8,435 nt of DNA. Source: Desulfobacterales bacterium. Its GTDB lineage: Bacteria; Desulfobacterota; Desulfobacteria; Desulfobacterales; 4be13. The DNA is taken from NCBI GenBank assembly GCA_029934695.1, contig JAOZLU010000291.1, positions 1 through 8,435 on the forward strand, given 5' to 3'. The notes below the pieces were generated by a model. The model made no database searches. It was not told the origin of the DNA and saw nothing but the letters and a program-made list of their open reading frames with translations. Positions within the stretch are counted from its first letter, which is position 1, and the number at the start of each line of letters is the position of its first letter. Made by a program: the position numbers and the translations under genes. Shown here piece after piece: positions 1 to 5,369 of the stretch.

Positions 1-49
1 GCTGTGTTAAAAAAACGCATGGTATTATCCTTATTGAAATGGTGAATTA

Positions 50-77
50 TGAATGATAAGAGCATGTTTATCATTCA
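50..77. repeat. Perfect 10-bp inverted repeat downstream of aroK
   Basis: TGAATGATAA (50-59) and TTATCATTCA (68-77) are exact reverse complements separated by an 8-nt loop. The stem is AT-rich and no U-tract follows it on either strand, so it does not look like a classical intrinsic terminator. It is the second hairpin met by transcripts leaving aroK leftwards and could help to end or protect the aroEK message. That role is inference. Confidence 0.5.
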
Positions 78-93
78 GTATTTATCATAGAGC

Positions 94-131
94 GGAGTGC
101 AAAAACAGAGCGGAGCAATTTTTTGCACTCC
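94..131. repeat. Perfect 12-bp inverted repeat just past aroK
   Basis: GGAGTGCAAAAA (94-105) and TTTTTGCACTCC (120-131) are exact reverse complements with a 14-nt loop. The 9-mer AGAGCGGAG occurs at 89-97 and again at 107-115, so the left arm is overlapped by a short direct repeat. The hairpin begins 13 bp after the aroK stop codon. Its U-run lies inside the stem rather than after it, so it is at best an atypical terminator. It could equally be a copy of a dispersed palindromic repeat. Confidence 0.55.
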
Positions 132-144
132 ATACAGACTTATT

Positions 145-654
145 TTATTCTTTCTTCCATATCTCAATAATCCTCCCTGCAACCTGCTCAACAGTCAAAT
201 CATCCGTGTTGATTTCATACTGACCCGCGTTCTTGTACTTGGAAATCCTTTGCTCCAGAACTTCCGCAACCTCCTCGGTGAATGTTTTTCCGGAGGTCAG
301 CGAGGGCCGTTCCTTTCCATCCTGAATTCGCGACACGATGGTATCTACTGAAGCCTTCAGCCAGAATATACGTGCGTTCACTTTAAGGGCCGCTATGTTT
401 TCAGGCCGTTCAATAACGCCCCCGCCGGTATCTATAATGGTATTGTCGAGCTTTGCCAATGCTCTGGTCACTTCAGATTCTGTATCGCGAAATTTGGGCC
501 AGCCATATTTCTCCACAATGTCCGGAATCGTCATGCCGGCCTTTTTAACGATTTCCGCATCCATGCCGATGCACAGCATTTCAAGACGGTCGGCGAGAAT
601 CTTTCCCACCGCGCTTTTTCCAGTCCCCCGATAGCCGATCAGTACAATATTCAT
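145..654 (-). CDS. aroK: Shikimate kinase
   Basis: It phosphorylates shikimate with ATP to shikimate 3-phosphate, the fifth step of the shikimate route to chorismate, in the cytoplasm. The 169 residues match the usual family length. Visible features are the Walker A loop GYRGTGKS at residues 7-14, shikimate-binding D32, R56 in KFRD, the TGGGV stretch at 76-80, the LID-region RP at 116-117 and R136 in the EQR stretch. One oddity is that the first Asp of the usual DTD/DxD motif is replaced by Gly (GMDAEI, G30). In the Mycobacterium tuberculosis enzyme this Asp belongs to the magnesium site. The change may simply mark a lineage-specific subfamily. The start codon sits inside the aroE stop (ATGA, 651-654), which implies translational coupling to aroE. 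AroK rather than AroL is chosen from general similarity, and that choice is not firm. Confidence 0.93.
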   Translation of the reverse strand: MNIVLIGYRGTGKSAVGKILADRLEMLCIGMDAEIVKKAGMTIPDIVEKYGWPKFRDTESEVTRALAKLDNTIIDTGGGVIERPENIAALKVNARIFWLKASVDTIVSRIQDGKERPSLTSGKTFTEEVAEVLEQRISKYKNAGQYEINTDDLTVEQVAGRIIEIWKKE

Positions 655-1520
655 GCGCCCAGTGCCTCCGTCAGCACCTGCCGCATCACATCCGCAGGCG
701 CGGCAGTGCCGGTAAAATGTTCAAATTGCAGAACAGCCTGATTGATAAACATATTGACTCCGGAGATGGTTTTAAGACCTCGGGACTTGGCGTTGGCAAG
801 CAGTTTCGTTTCAAGTGGCGTATATACGATATCAAAGACAACCTGTCCGGGCCGGAAAAGCTCGGCAGGAATAAGGGACGCGTCTTCTTTGGGATGCATG
901 CCGATGGGCGTACAGTGGATGATCACATCGGCATTCTCCATCTCCGAAGCAAGCGTATCGTCGTTCAGCATCCCGGATTTGATGGACGTATCCGTGTCGG
1001 CCTTCAAATCAGCCGTCAACTCTCGGAGCATGGCATCGTCAATATCCAGAATTGCAAGTTTCCCAAGTGCGGCGTTCCGGGCAATGATAAAGGCAATCGC
1101 CCTTGCCGCACCCCCGGAACCCAGCATCAGGACATTTTTACCTCCGATTTTCACCCCAGCATCGTCAAGTGCCCTGAGCGCACCCGGTCCGTCTGTGCCC
1201 AGACCGATCAATCTGCCATTTTCATTAATAACCGTATTGATTGATCCGATGGAGCGATCCACATCCGCTATTTCGTCCATATATTTCATTGCTTCGATTT
1301 TATGCGGAATCGTAACACTCATGCCGCGAAAGTTGCCCAACGCCCGCATACCCGCCAACGCGCTTTTCACATCCTCCACCTGGCAGGCCATATAAACAAA
1401 ATCCAGGTTCAGTTTCTCAAACGCAGCATTGTGAATTGCCGGTGAAAGGCTGTGTGCAACCGGATTACCGATAACAGCACAAAATTGGGTGCCACAGCCG
1501 ATTGATTTGATACTTTTCAT
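651..1520 (-). CDS. aroE: Shikimate dehydrogenase (NADP+)
   Basis: It reduces 3-dehydroshikimate to shikimate with NADPH, the step before AroK. The 289-residue protein is slightly longer than E. coli AroE (272) because of a short N-terminal extension. Visible family motifs are the substrate-binding SLSP at 24-27, VTIPHK at 69-74 with catalytic K74, INTV at 94-97, GTDG at 108-111 with catalytic D110, the dinucleotide-binding loop GSGGAAR at 134-140, TPIGM at 204-208, DIVYTPLET at 230-238, and the C-terminal GVNMFINQA with Q261. Usual NTD and NATP motifs are GTD and HCTP here, both conservative variations. ATG at 1518-1520 is preceded on the minus strand by a strong AAGGAGG site with a 4-nt gap. 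It is the first gene of a two-gene operon with aroK. No convincing promoter was found upstream of it. Confidence 0.95.
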   Translation of the reverse strand: MKSIKSIGCGTQFCAVIGNPVAHSLSPAIHNAAFEKLNLDFVYMACQVEDVKSALAGMRALGNFRGMSVTIPHKIEAMKYMDEIADVDRSIGSINTVINENGRLIGLGTDGPGALRALDDAGVKIGGKNVLMLGSGGAARAIAFIIARNAALGKLAILDIDDAMLRELTADLKADTDTSIKSGMLNDDTLASEMENADVIIHCTPIGMHPKEDASLIPAELFRPGQVVFDIVYTPLETKLLANAKSRGLKTISGVNMFINQAVLQFEHFTGTAAPADVMRQVLTEALGA

Positions 1521-1524
1521 AAAA

Positions 1525-1531
1525 CCTCCTT
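1525..1531 (-). promoter_or_regulatory. Ribosome binding site of aroE
   Basis: The minus strand reads AAGGAGG, then TTTT, then ATG. It is a near-perfect anti-16S match at slightly short spacing, and it fixes the aroE start. A small CCGC-TTTG-GCGG stem (plus-strand positions 1544-1555) lies just upstream on the same message. Confidence 0.8.
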
Positions 1532-1594
1532 GAATATATTATTCCGCCAAAGCGGTCCCGTTCACATTTTCTGCTGACATACTTATTTACCGAC

Positions 1595-1624
1595 AGTGAA
1601 AAGTTCAAAATAAAGTTGAAAGTT
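1595..1624. repeat. Low-complexity GTTGAAAG-type repeat, copy 1
   Basis: The stretch contains AGTGAAAAGTT, then TTCAAAATAAAGTTGAAAG. The same two words, AGTGAAAAGTT and TAAAGTTGAAAG, recur in the tolA-tolB gap (5370-5400) in the opposite order. This suggests a simple-sequence family built on GTTGAAA units. It lies upstream of aroE and has no visible coding role. Confidence 0.4.
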
Positions 1625-1832
1625 AATCCGTAACCCGTTGAAATTACTGAGTGGCTTATGCTGTTTTGAAAAATATCAGTGTCAGCAATTTCAGCATGTT
1701 ATGACTGCCGAGTTATTTATAATGGTTAAAATAAAGTTTTATCTGAATGGTTTTTTTGCCGGAAATCTGTCATCCCCTTATTCTGTAATGCCTCAACGGG
1801 GGCACAATTGTTTTGTCAATAAAACAAATATG

Positions 1833-2039
1833 TTAAAATAATCTTTCCCGCAGATCGGTCACGAAGCCGCCACAATTTTCATCTGCCATTGTCTCCCAAT
1901 GTTCTTTCCAATCCCCGGCTTTCCGTGAATCAGCCAATTCAATTCTTAAAATGACAGATATAAGAATCGGCACACTTTTTGGAAAAAGTTCGTCACTGAG
2001 AAAAACGACGGGTTTTATTTCATCAGCCTCTGCTGACAT
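1833..2039 (-). CDS. Hypothetical 68-residue protein or gene remnant
   Basis: I do not recognise this protein. It begins MSAEADEIKPVVFLSDELF and ends with TDLRERLF. In its favour, the codons have the G-rich first positions of real genes, the protein is charged with a plausible hydrophobic strand (VPILISVILRIEL, about residues 23-35), and it stands out from the AT-rich surroundings. Against it, there is no Shine-Dalgarno sequence before the ATG, no convincing promoter (a TTGACA lies upstream but its spacing to TATACT is only 13), and the reading frame is closed by TAG shortly upstream. A decayed fragment of a longer gene is as likely as a small functional one. Confidence 0.35.
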   Translation of the reverse strand: MSAEADEIKPVVFLSDELFPKSVPILISVILRIELADSRKAGDWKEHWETMADENCGGFVTDLRERLF

Positions 2040-2560
2040 TAGTATATAATTCTGTTGTTTGTCAAAATTTATTATTCCGGAGACAGCCTGCTATTTTTTT
2101 TAAGGCAGAGCCATGACAATGATATGTGATTTTCAGCTATGTACAGATTTTCGGACACCCTTGAATATCGGACGGTCAGATGATTTTGTCTGAAATGCCC
2201 ATATTCAGTAATATCAGCATATTATCATTTTCTGTCCTGTACACAGGTGATTTTCAGTTAAATTTTTATAAACTGTTAACTGGGAAATGAAGGATCTCAA
2301 ATTATGCCTGAATTTTTTTGACCGGTCAGCCTTTGATTGCAGATTTCAGGGGACTTTTATTGAAAAAACCGCTGCTCACTGACCTCTGACCACATTATCA
2401 TAACTTTCTGAAATTACTGATAGCAATATTCCTGTGTCAGCGTATTTGATTAATTGATTTCAGGGAGTTGGAGGCTCATCCTCAATTTTTTATTTTGACT
2501 TTTTCACTGCCGAGGTTATTATATTCAGTATAATTAAAAGGTTTGATATGATTCTCTGAC

Positions 2561-2589
2561 TGGGCAATCAAATTTCTTGACACTATAAT
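2561..2589 (+). promoter_or_regulatory. Candidate sigma70 promoter, far upstream of tolQ
   Basis: TGGGCA (2561-2566) and a perfect TATAAT (2584-2589) are separated by 17 nt, 10 of 12 consensus positions. A perfect TTGACA also sits at 2577-2582, but nothing good lies 17 nt after it. Transcription would start about 360 bp before tolQ. The -10 box overlaps one AATCAAATT copy and the spacer contains another, which would suit control by a bound protein. In AT-rich DNA such matches arise easily, so the call is tentative. Confidence 0.3.
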
Positions 2590-2651
2590 CAAATTGATGT
2601 ATTTCAGAGAATTCAGAATTTGATTGGATAGGGATACAAGAAAATTTGATT
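2566..2651. repeat. Four-copy AATCAAATT / AATTTGATT array
   Basis: The 9-mer AATCAAATT occurs directly at 2566-2574 and 2587-2595, and in inverted form (AATTTGATT) at 2617-2625 and 2643-2651. The first two starts are 21 bp apart, two helical turns, and the pairs face each other across a centre near 2609. Clustered, oriented copies around a candidate promoter look like operator sites for an unknown regulator, but no regulator can be named. Low complexity of the surrounding AT-rich DNA is the alternative explanation. Confidence 0.4.
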
Positions 2652-2679
2652 TGCAGTGCTGAAATGAAATTTCAACATA

Positions 2680-2708
2680 TTGTGAAACGCTGAAATTTTA
2701 TTTTTAAT
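2680..2708 (+). promoter_or_regulatory. Candidate sigma70 promoter upstream of tolQ
   Basis: TTGTGA (2680-2685) and TTTAAT (2703-2708) are 17 nt apart and match 9 of 12 consensus positions. Transcription would begin near 2715, giving a leader of roughly 240 nt that includes the GC-rich hairpin at 2784-2823. It is one of two weak candidates for the tol-pal operon, and sequence alone cannot choose between them. Confidence 0.3.
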
Positions 2709-2710
2709 CT

Positions 2711-2823
2711 GAATTAACGCAGATAAATTATTTCTGGTTCTATTATGGTTTTTGTGGTTTCCGACACGGGCTGAAAATTGTGAACCGCGGATGAACGCAG
2801 GCTCATCCGCGTCCGTCCGCGGT
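2711..2823. repeat. Probable dispersed repeat with GC-rich hairpin in the tolQ leader
   Basis: The segment contains GAATTAACGCAGATAAA, then GGTTTTTGTGGTTTCC, then GAACCGCGGATGAACGCAG, running into CTCATCCGCGTCCGTCCGCG. These phrases resemble a dispersed intergenic repeat type I associate with many bacterial and archaeal genomes, from memory rather than from a search. Within it, 2784-2823 folds into a long stem: ACCGCGGA pairs with TCCGCGGT, followed by TG/CG and ACGC/GCGT pairing with two mismatches, and a loop near 2801-2806. The GC-rich arms stand out sharply from the surrounding AT-rich DNA. ORFs through it on both strands are probably not genes. In the tolQ message it would be a stable leader structure ending about 135 nt before the start codon. 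Confidence 0.5.
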
Positions 2824-2957
2824 CTGTCCTTCCCGTTCCCGGGCATGTTCCCTCAGACTGACTTTCAGGATCGTGACTGTCTGAAATCATATACAGCCGC
2901 AAAATCCGTCAGAATCAGAATTATTTATTTGAAAATTCCTGAAAACGGAGTTATTTT

Positions 2958-3707
2958 ATGATTCCCGGAGATTTAGATATAATTCACATGGTACGCAACG
3001 CCGGCCTCATGGTTCAAATGGTGTTGCTTTTGTTGCTCTTTTTTTCCATAACCTCATGGGCAATTATTTTAATCAAATATCGGTATATCAGAAAGGCATA
3101 CAGAGAGTCTGCTTTCTTCACAGATATTTTCTGGGAAAGCCGGGACCTCGCGGTTGCCTTTAAAGAGGCAGAGGAACTTCACGGCAGCCCTGTCGCGAGA
3201 ATTTTCCGCATCGGGTATGTTGAACTTAAAAAACTGAGTCAGTCCGGCACCCTGAATCCATCCGTTCAGGAAGCCGCGACTCTGGGGGGCAGGCTTGGGG
3301 GGACAGATAATGTGAAGCGGTCATTGAACCGGGCCATCAATACGGAAGTCACCCGGATGACGCAGATGATCCCTTTCCTGGCCACAACAGGGAACACCAC
3401 CCCTTTTATCGGTCTGTTCGGGACAGTGTGGGGCATCATGAATTCTTTTCACGGTATCGGACAGAAAGGGTCGGCCAGTCTTGCTGTTGTGGCACCCGGC
3501 ATTTCCGAGGCACTGGTCGCAACTGCCGCGGGGCTGGCTGTGGCAATCCCTGCGGTAATTGCATTTAATTATTTTATGCAGAAGATCAAGGTCATTGAAT
3601 CTGAACTGGAAAGTTTTTCCGCAGATTTTCTGAATATCATTGAGCGGGATATTCGGGTGGATTCCCCATCTCTTCCTGTTCCTCTCTCCCGGGAGGAAAG
3701 ATTTTGA
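2958..3707 (+). CDS. tolQ: TolQ, proton-channel subunit of the Tol-Pal system
   Basis: This inner-membrane MotA/ExbB/TolQ-family protein forms, with TolR, the proton-driven motor acting on TolA. Membrane segments are visible at about residues 16-39, 137-161 and 178-205. The second contains the family stretch GNTTPFIGLFGTVWGIM, and the third contains GISEALVATAAGL with T189 at the position of the conserved channel Thr (T178 in E. coli). The large loop between the first two segments is cytoplasmic. Length is 249 residues against 230 in E. coli, mostly because of a C-terminal tail ending PVPLSREERF, encoded across a CTCCCGGGAG palindrome (3686-3695). That tail looks like recently acquired repeat sequence. 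The ATG follows GGAG (2947-2950) at 7 nt. No ybgC precedes it. It is the first gene of the operon, followed by an unusual 91-bp gap before tolR. Confidence 0.95.
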   Translation: MIPGDLDIIHMVRNAGLMVQMVLLLLLFFSITSWAIILIKYRYIRKAYRESAFFTDIFWESRDLAVAFKEAEELHGSPVARIFRIGYVELKKLSQSGTLNPSVQEAATLGGRLGGTDNVKRSLNRAINTEVTRMTQMIPFLATTGNTTPFIGLFGTVWGIMNSFHGIGQKGSASLAVVAPGISEALVATAAGLAVAIPAVIAFNYFMQKIKVIESELESFSADFLNIIERDIRVDSPSLPVPLSREERF

Positions 3708-3715
3708 AACAGGTT

Positions 3716-3754
3716 CTCATTCATAGGCTCCGCCTGACGGAGCCTGGAAACGAG
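3716..3754. repeat. REP-like hairpin between tolQ and tolR
   Basis: AGGCTCCG (3725-3732) and CGGAGCCT (3738-3745) form a perfect 8-bp stem around CCTGA. Flanks extend it imperfectly, from CTCATTCAT at 3716 to GGAAACGAG ending at 3754, 13 of 17 arm positions agreeing. The form (CTCATTC...AGGCTCCGCCTG...GGAAACGAG) resembles REP-like dispersed palindromes. It sits in a gap that is normally very short in tol operons. In the mRNA it could protect the tolQ part or lower tolR translation and so change the TolQ:TolR ratio. This is inference. Confidence 0.6.
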
Positions 3755-3798
3755 TGGCATATTGAATTTACTGTCGGCTGCAACAAGGAAAATAAAGA

Positions 3799-4242
3799 AT
3801 GGCAATGAGGAGCAACACAGACGATCTTATGTCGGATATCAATGTGACACCTTTTGTGGATGTCATGCTGGTTCTTTTGATTATTTTCATGGTAACCGCT
3901 CCGATGATGGTGCAGGGGGTGGATGTCAGTCTGCCGGAAGCAACCTCCAAGGCACTTCCTCCTTCAGAAGAGGAACAGCTTGTTATTACAATTAATAAAG
4001 ACAATCAGGTGTATATCAATGATTTCCAGGTAAGACCCGATATTCTCAGGGAAAAACTGATAAAGATACTTGATGGCCGTGAAAGCCGTGCTGTGTATTT
4101 CCGGGCAGACAGAGACATCTCCTGGGGAATGGGGGTCCACATAATGTCCGAAATAAAAGGTGCCGGGATTGAAAAACTGGGTATTGTGACAGAGCCAGTT
4201 GATCGGAAAGAGAAAGAGCCTGGGCAAAAAGCAAAAAGCTGA
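3799..4242 (+). CDS. tolR: TolR, periplasm-anchored subunit of the Tol motor
   Basis: This ExbD/TolR-family protein has one inner-membrane helix and a periplasmic domain that works with TolQ in coupling proton flow to TolA movement. The short N-terminus (MSDINVTPFVD) leads into the helix at about 18-37, where D21 is the proton-carrying Asp (D23 in E. coli). The periplasmic domain runs from about 41 to 132 and includes the typical ITINKDNQVYIN strand and YFRADRDISWG. The charged Lys/Glu tail after 133 is poorly conserved in the family. The 147-residue length is normal (142 in E. coli). ATG at 3799 follows AAGGAA (3785-3790) at 8 nt. An in-frame ATG at 3805 is a less well spaced alternative. 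The TGA stop overlaps the tolA start by one base (TGATG), indicating coupled translation. Confidence 0.95.
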   Translation: MAMRSNTDDLMSDINVTPFVDVMLVLLIIFMVTAPMMVQGVDVSLPEATSKALPPSEEEQLVITINKDNQVYINDFQVRPDILREKLIKILDGRESRAVYFRADRDISWGMGVHIMSEIKGAGIEKLGIVTEPVDRKEKEPGQKAKS

Positions 4243-5369
4243 TGGAAGAAAAGACAGAAGAAGAATCATATTCGCCTCTTGGAATGAAAAATCAGGAGGG
4301 TCCGTTTTTTTCAGTGTTTATTGTTTCCTTTCTGCTCCATCTGTTTTTTATTGGGGGACTGATCCTGCCCTCGGCTCATGAGCCGGACAGAAGGATTTCC
4401 CCTTCTTCTGTCATTGATGTCAGCATGATCATGTTTCCGGCTCAGGAAGTGCAGCCTCAGGCATCTGAGGAACCCGAAGAAATTCCGACAGAAACAGAAT
4501 CAGAATCAGAAACGCCTGAAGATGCGGCAGCCGAACCGGAAGAAGTACCCGAAGAAATTCCGACAGAACCGGAAGCACCCGAAGAGGAACCAGAGGAGCC
4601 GAAAAAACCGGAAGTTCATCTGGCAAAGGTGGAAAAAACAGATCCGGAAGACACAGATCAGGATGGTGACGGATATACGGTAAACCAGGGCGACTGCAAT
4701 GATAAGGATGCCCGCATCCATCCCGGAGCGACTGAGATATGCGGAGATGGCACAGATCAGGATTGTAATGGAAGGGACCTTGCCTGTGAGCCGGAAAAGA
4801 AACCGAAAAAAACTGAAAAGAAAATAAAGCCGGACAAGAAACCGGATAAGCCGAGAGATATTCCGCATAAGGCCCCAAAGGCCAGGAAACCTAAAAAAGT
4901 GGCGAAAGCAAAACCTCCGGCAAAGTCATATTCAAAGGATGTAACGGCAAAAATTGCCAAGATCAGGGAAAGGCATAAAAAGAAGACAGGGACAACATCT
5001 GAGAAGACAGGAACTGGAAATGGCGGAACTGGCCAGAGGCCGGGAAGCGGTCTGGGGGCCGGCAGGTATTCTGCGGCAATCAGATTTTACAAAAACAATG
5101 TTATCCCCAACCGGATAAATAAAAACTGGACCCTGTCTGAGAATTTGCTGGGAAGGCGGTTTGGTCTGAGAGCTGTCGTGGTGATCCGGATCATGCAAAA
5201 TGGGAAAATAAATGATATGTGGTTCGAGAAGAAATCCGGGGACAGATATTTTGATGATTCTGTCCGCAAAGCCATTATGAAATCGAATCCGCTCAGAGAA
5301 CTTCCAAATGATTATCCAGACCCTTTTTATGAAGTGGAACTGGAATTCACGCCTTCGGGATTAAATTAA
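4242..5369 (+). CDS. tolA: TolA-like inner membrane-to-outer membrane tether with inserted metal-binding motif
   Basis: It couples the TolQR motor to TolB and Pal across the periplasm. Its 375 residues run: cytoplasmic N-terminus; membrane helix about 21-43 with the SxxxH signature (S29, H33) seen in TolA and TonB; a Glu/Pro-rich segment (22 of residues 76-121 acidic); a MopE-like Asp/Cys motif at 137-182; a Lys/Pro-rich segment (20 of residues 186-228 basic); a Gly/Thr-rich hinge (250-274); and a TolA/TonB C-terminal domain from about 275 to 372 (AVVVIRIMQNGKI, YFDDSVRKAI, YEVELEF). E. coli TolA has instead a long Ala/Lys/Glu helical region, so this linker is closer to TonB in style. No clear Shine-Dalgarno is present, and the TGATG overlap with tolR implies coupled translation. 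Position between tolR and tolB supports TolA over TonB. Confidence 0.9.
   Translation: MEEKTEEESYSPLGMKNQEGPFFSVFIVSFLLHLFFIGGLILPSAHEPDRRISPSSVIDVSMIMFPAQEVQPQASEEPEEIPTETESESETPEDAAAEPEEVPEEIPTEPEAPEEEPEEPKKPEVHLAKVEKTDPEDTDQDGDGYTVNQGDCNDKDARIHPGATEICGDGTDQDCNGRDLACEPEKKPKKTEKKIKPDKKPDKPRDIPHKAPKARKPKKVAKAKPPAKSYSKDVTAKIAKIRERHKKKTGTTSEKTGTGNGGTGQRPGSGLGAGRYSAAIRFYKNNVIPNRINKNWTLSENLLGRRFGLRAVVVIRIMQNGKINDMWFEKKSGDRYFDDSVRKAIMKSNPLRELPNDYPDPFYEVELEFTPSGLN
4472..4568 (+). repeat. 22-bp direct repeat inside tolA
   Basis: Identical 22-bp segments at 4472-4493 and 4547-4568 encode the two EEIPTE stretches of the acidic linker. Their starts are 75 bp apart, 25 whole codons, so recombination between them would remove or duplicate 25 residues without a frameshift. 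This offers a simple route for changing the length of the linker. Confidence 0.6.
4650..4787 (+). other. MopE-like metal-binding motif encoded within tolA
   Basis: Residues 137-182 of TolA read D-T-D-Q-D-G-D-G-Y, then GDCND at 150-154, PGATEIC at 161-167, DGTDQDCNG at 169-177 and a final C182. This fits the repeat Pfam calls Cu-binding_MopE, a putative metal-binding motif found in surface and secreted proteins. Asp side chains of DxDxDG resemble calcium-binding loops. Four Cys (152, 167, 175, 182) would lie in the periplasm and could form disulfides. DNA for CACAGATCAGGAT occurs twice within the module, showing that the two DTDQD/GTDQD halves resemble each other. Metal identity cannot be read from sequence. 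Confidence 0.8.

Larger units (their letters stand above)
1521..2957. other. Long AT-rich divergent intergenic region
   Basis: About 1.4 kb separates the divergent starts of aroE and tolQ, unusually long next to the tight spacing of the genes around it. No recognisable protein family, tRNA or rRNA is visible. Contents are: a doubtful small ORF (1833-2039, minus); TTGTTTT/AAAACAA arms (1808-1814 and 1821-1827); TGAAATTACTGA twice (1639-1650, 2409-2420); GTGATTTTCAG twice (2126-2136, 2247-2257), the second copy overlapping the dyad CCTGT-AC-ACAGG (2236-2247); CAGTTAA/TTAACTG arms (2255-2261, 2276-2282); and the palindrome TGAAATTTCA (2665-2674). The right third carries the AATCAAATT array, two candidate promoters and a GC-rich hairpin, each listed separately. 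The overall impression is regulatory and repeat-derived sequence rather than lost genes. Confidence 0.6.

Noticed and set aside
717..1395. Two long plus-strand ORFs (717-1244 and 742-1395)
   Set aside because: They lie wholly opposite aroE, have no family resemblance or ribosome binding site, and are antisense shadows of its codon bias.
1638..1841. Plus-strand ORF of 67 codons
   Set aside because: It lacks a ribosome binding site, has low-complexity AT-driven composition and no recognisable motif, and ends over the tail of the minus-strand ORF.
2577..2589. TTGACA followed by TATAAT as one promoter
   Set aside because: The two boxes are only 1 nt apart, so they cannot act as one -35/-10 pair. 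TATAAT was paired with TGGGCA instead.
2613..2961. ORFs through the GC-rich repeat on both strands (2613-2846, 2714-2902, 2752-2961)
   Set aside because: Their protein sequence is translation of the dispersed repeat and hairpin. The plus-strand one overlaps the tolQ ATG as ATGA, which looks like coupling, but it has no ribosome binding site or protein-like content.
4429..4878. Long minus-strand ORFs (4429-4878, 4506-4868) with hydrophobic, membrane-like stretches
   Set aside because: They are antisense to the Glu- and Lys-rich linker of tolA. Reverse reading of GAA and AAA codons gives Phe/Leu-rich artefacts.
4242..5369. tolA gene product as a TonB of an iron-uptake system
   Set aside because: The linker is TonB-like, but the one-base overlap with tolR and the following tolB, pal and cpoB place it in the Tol system.
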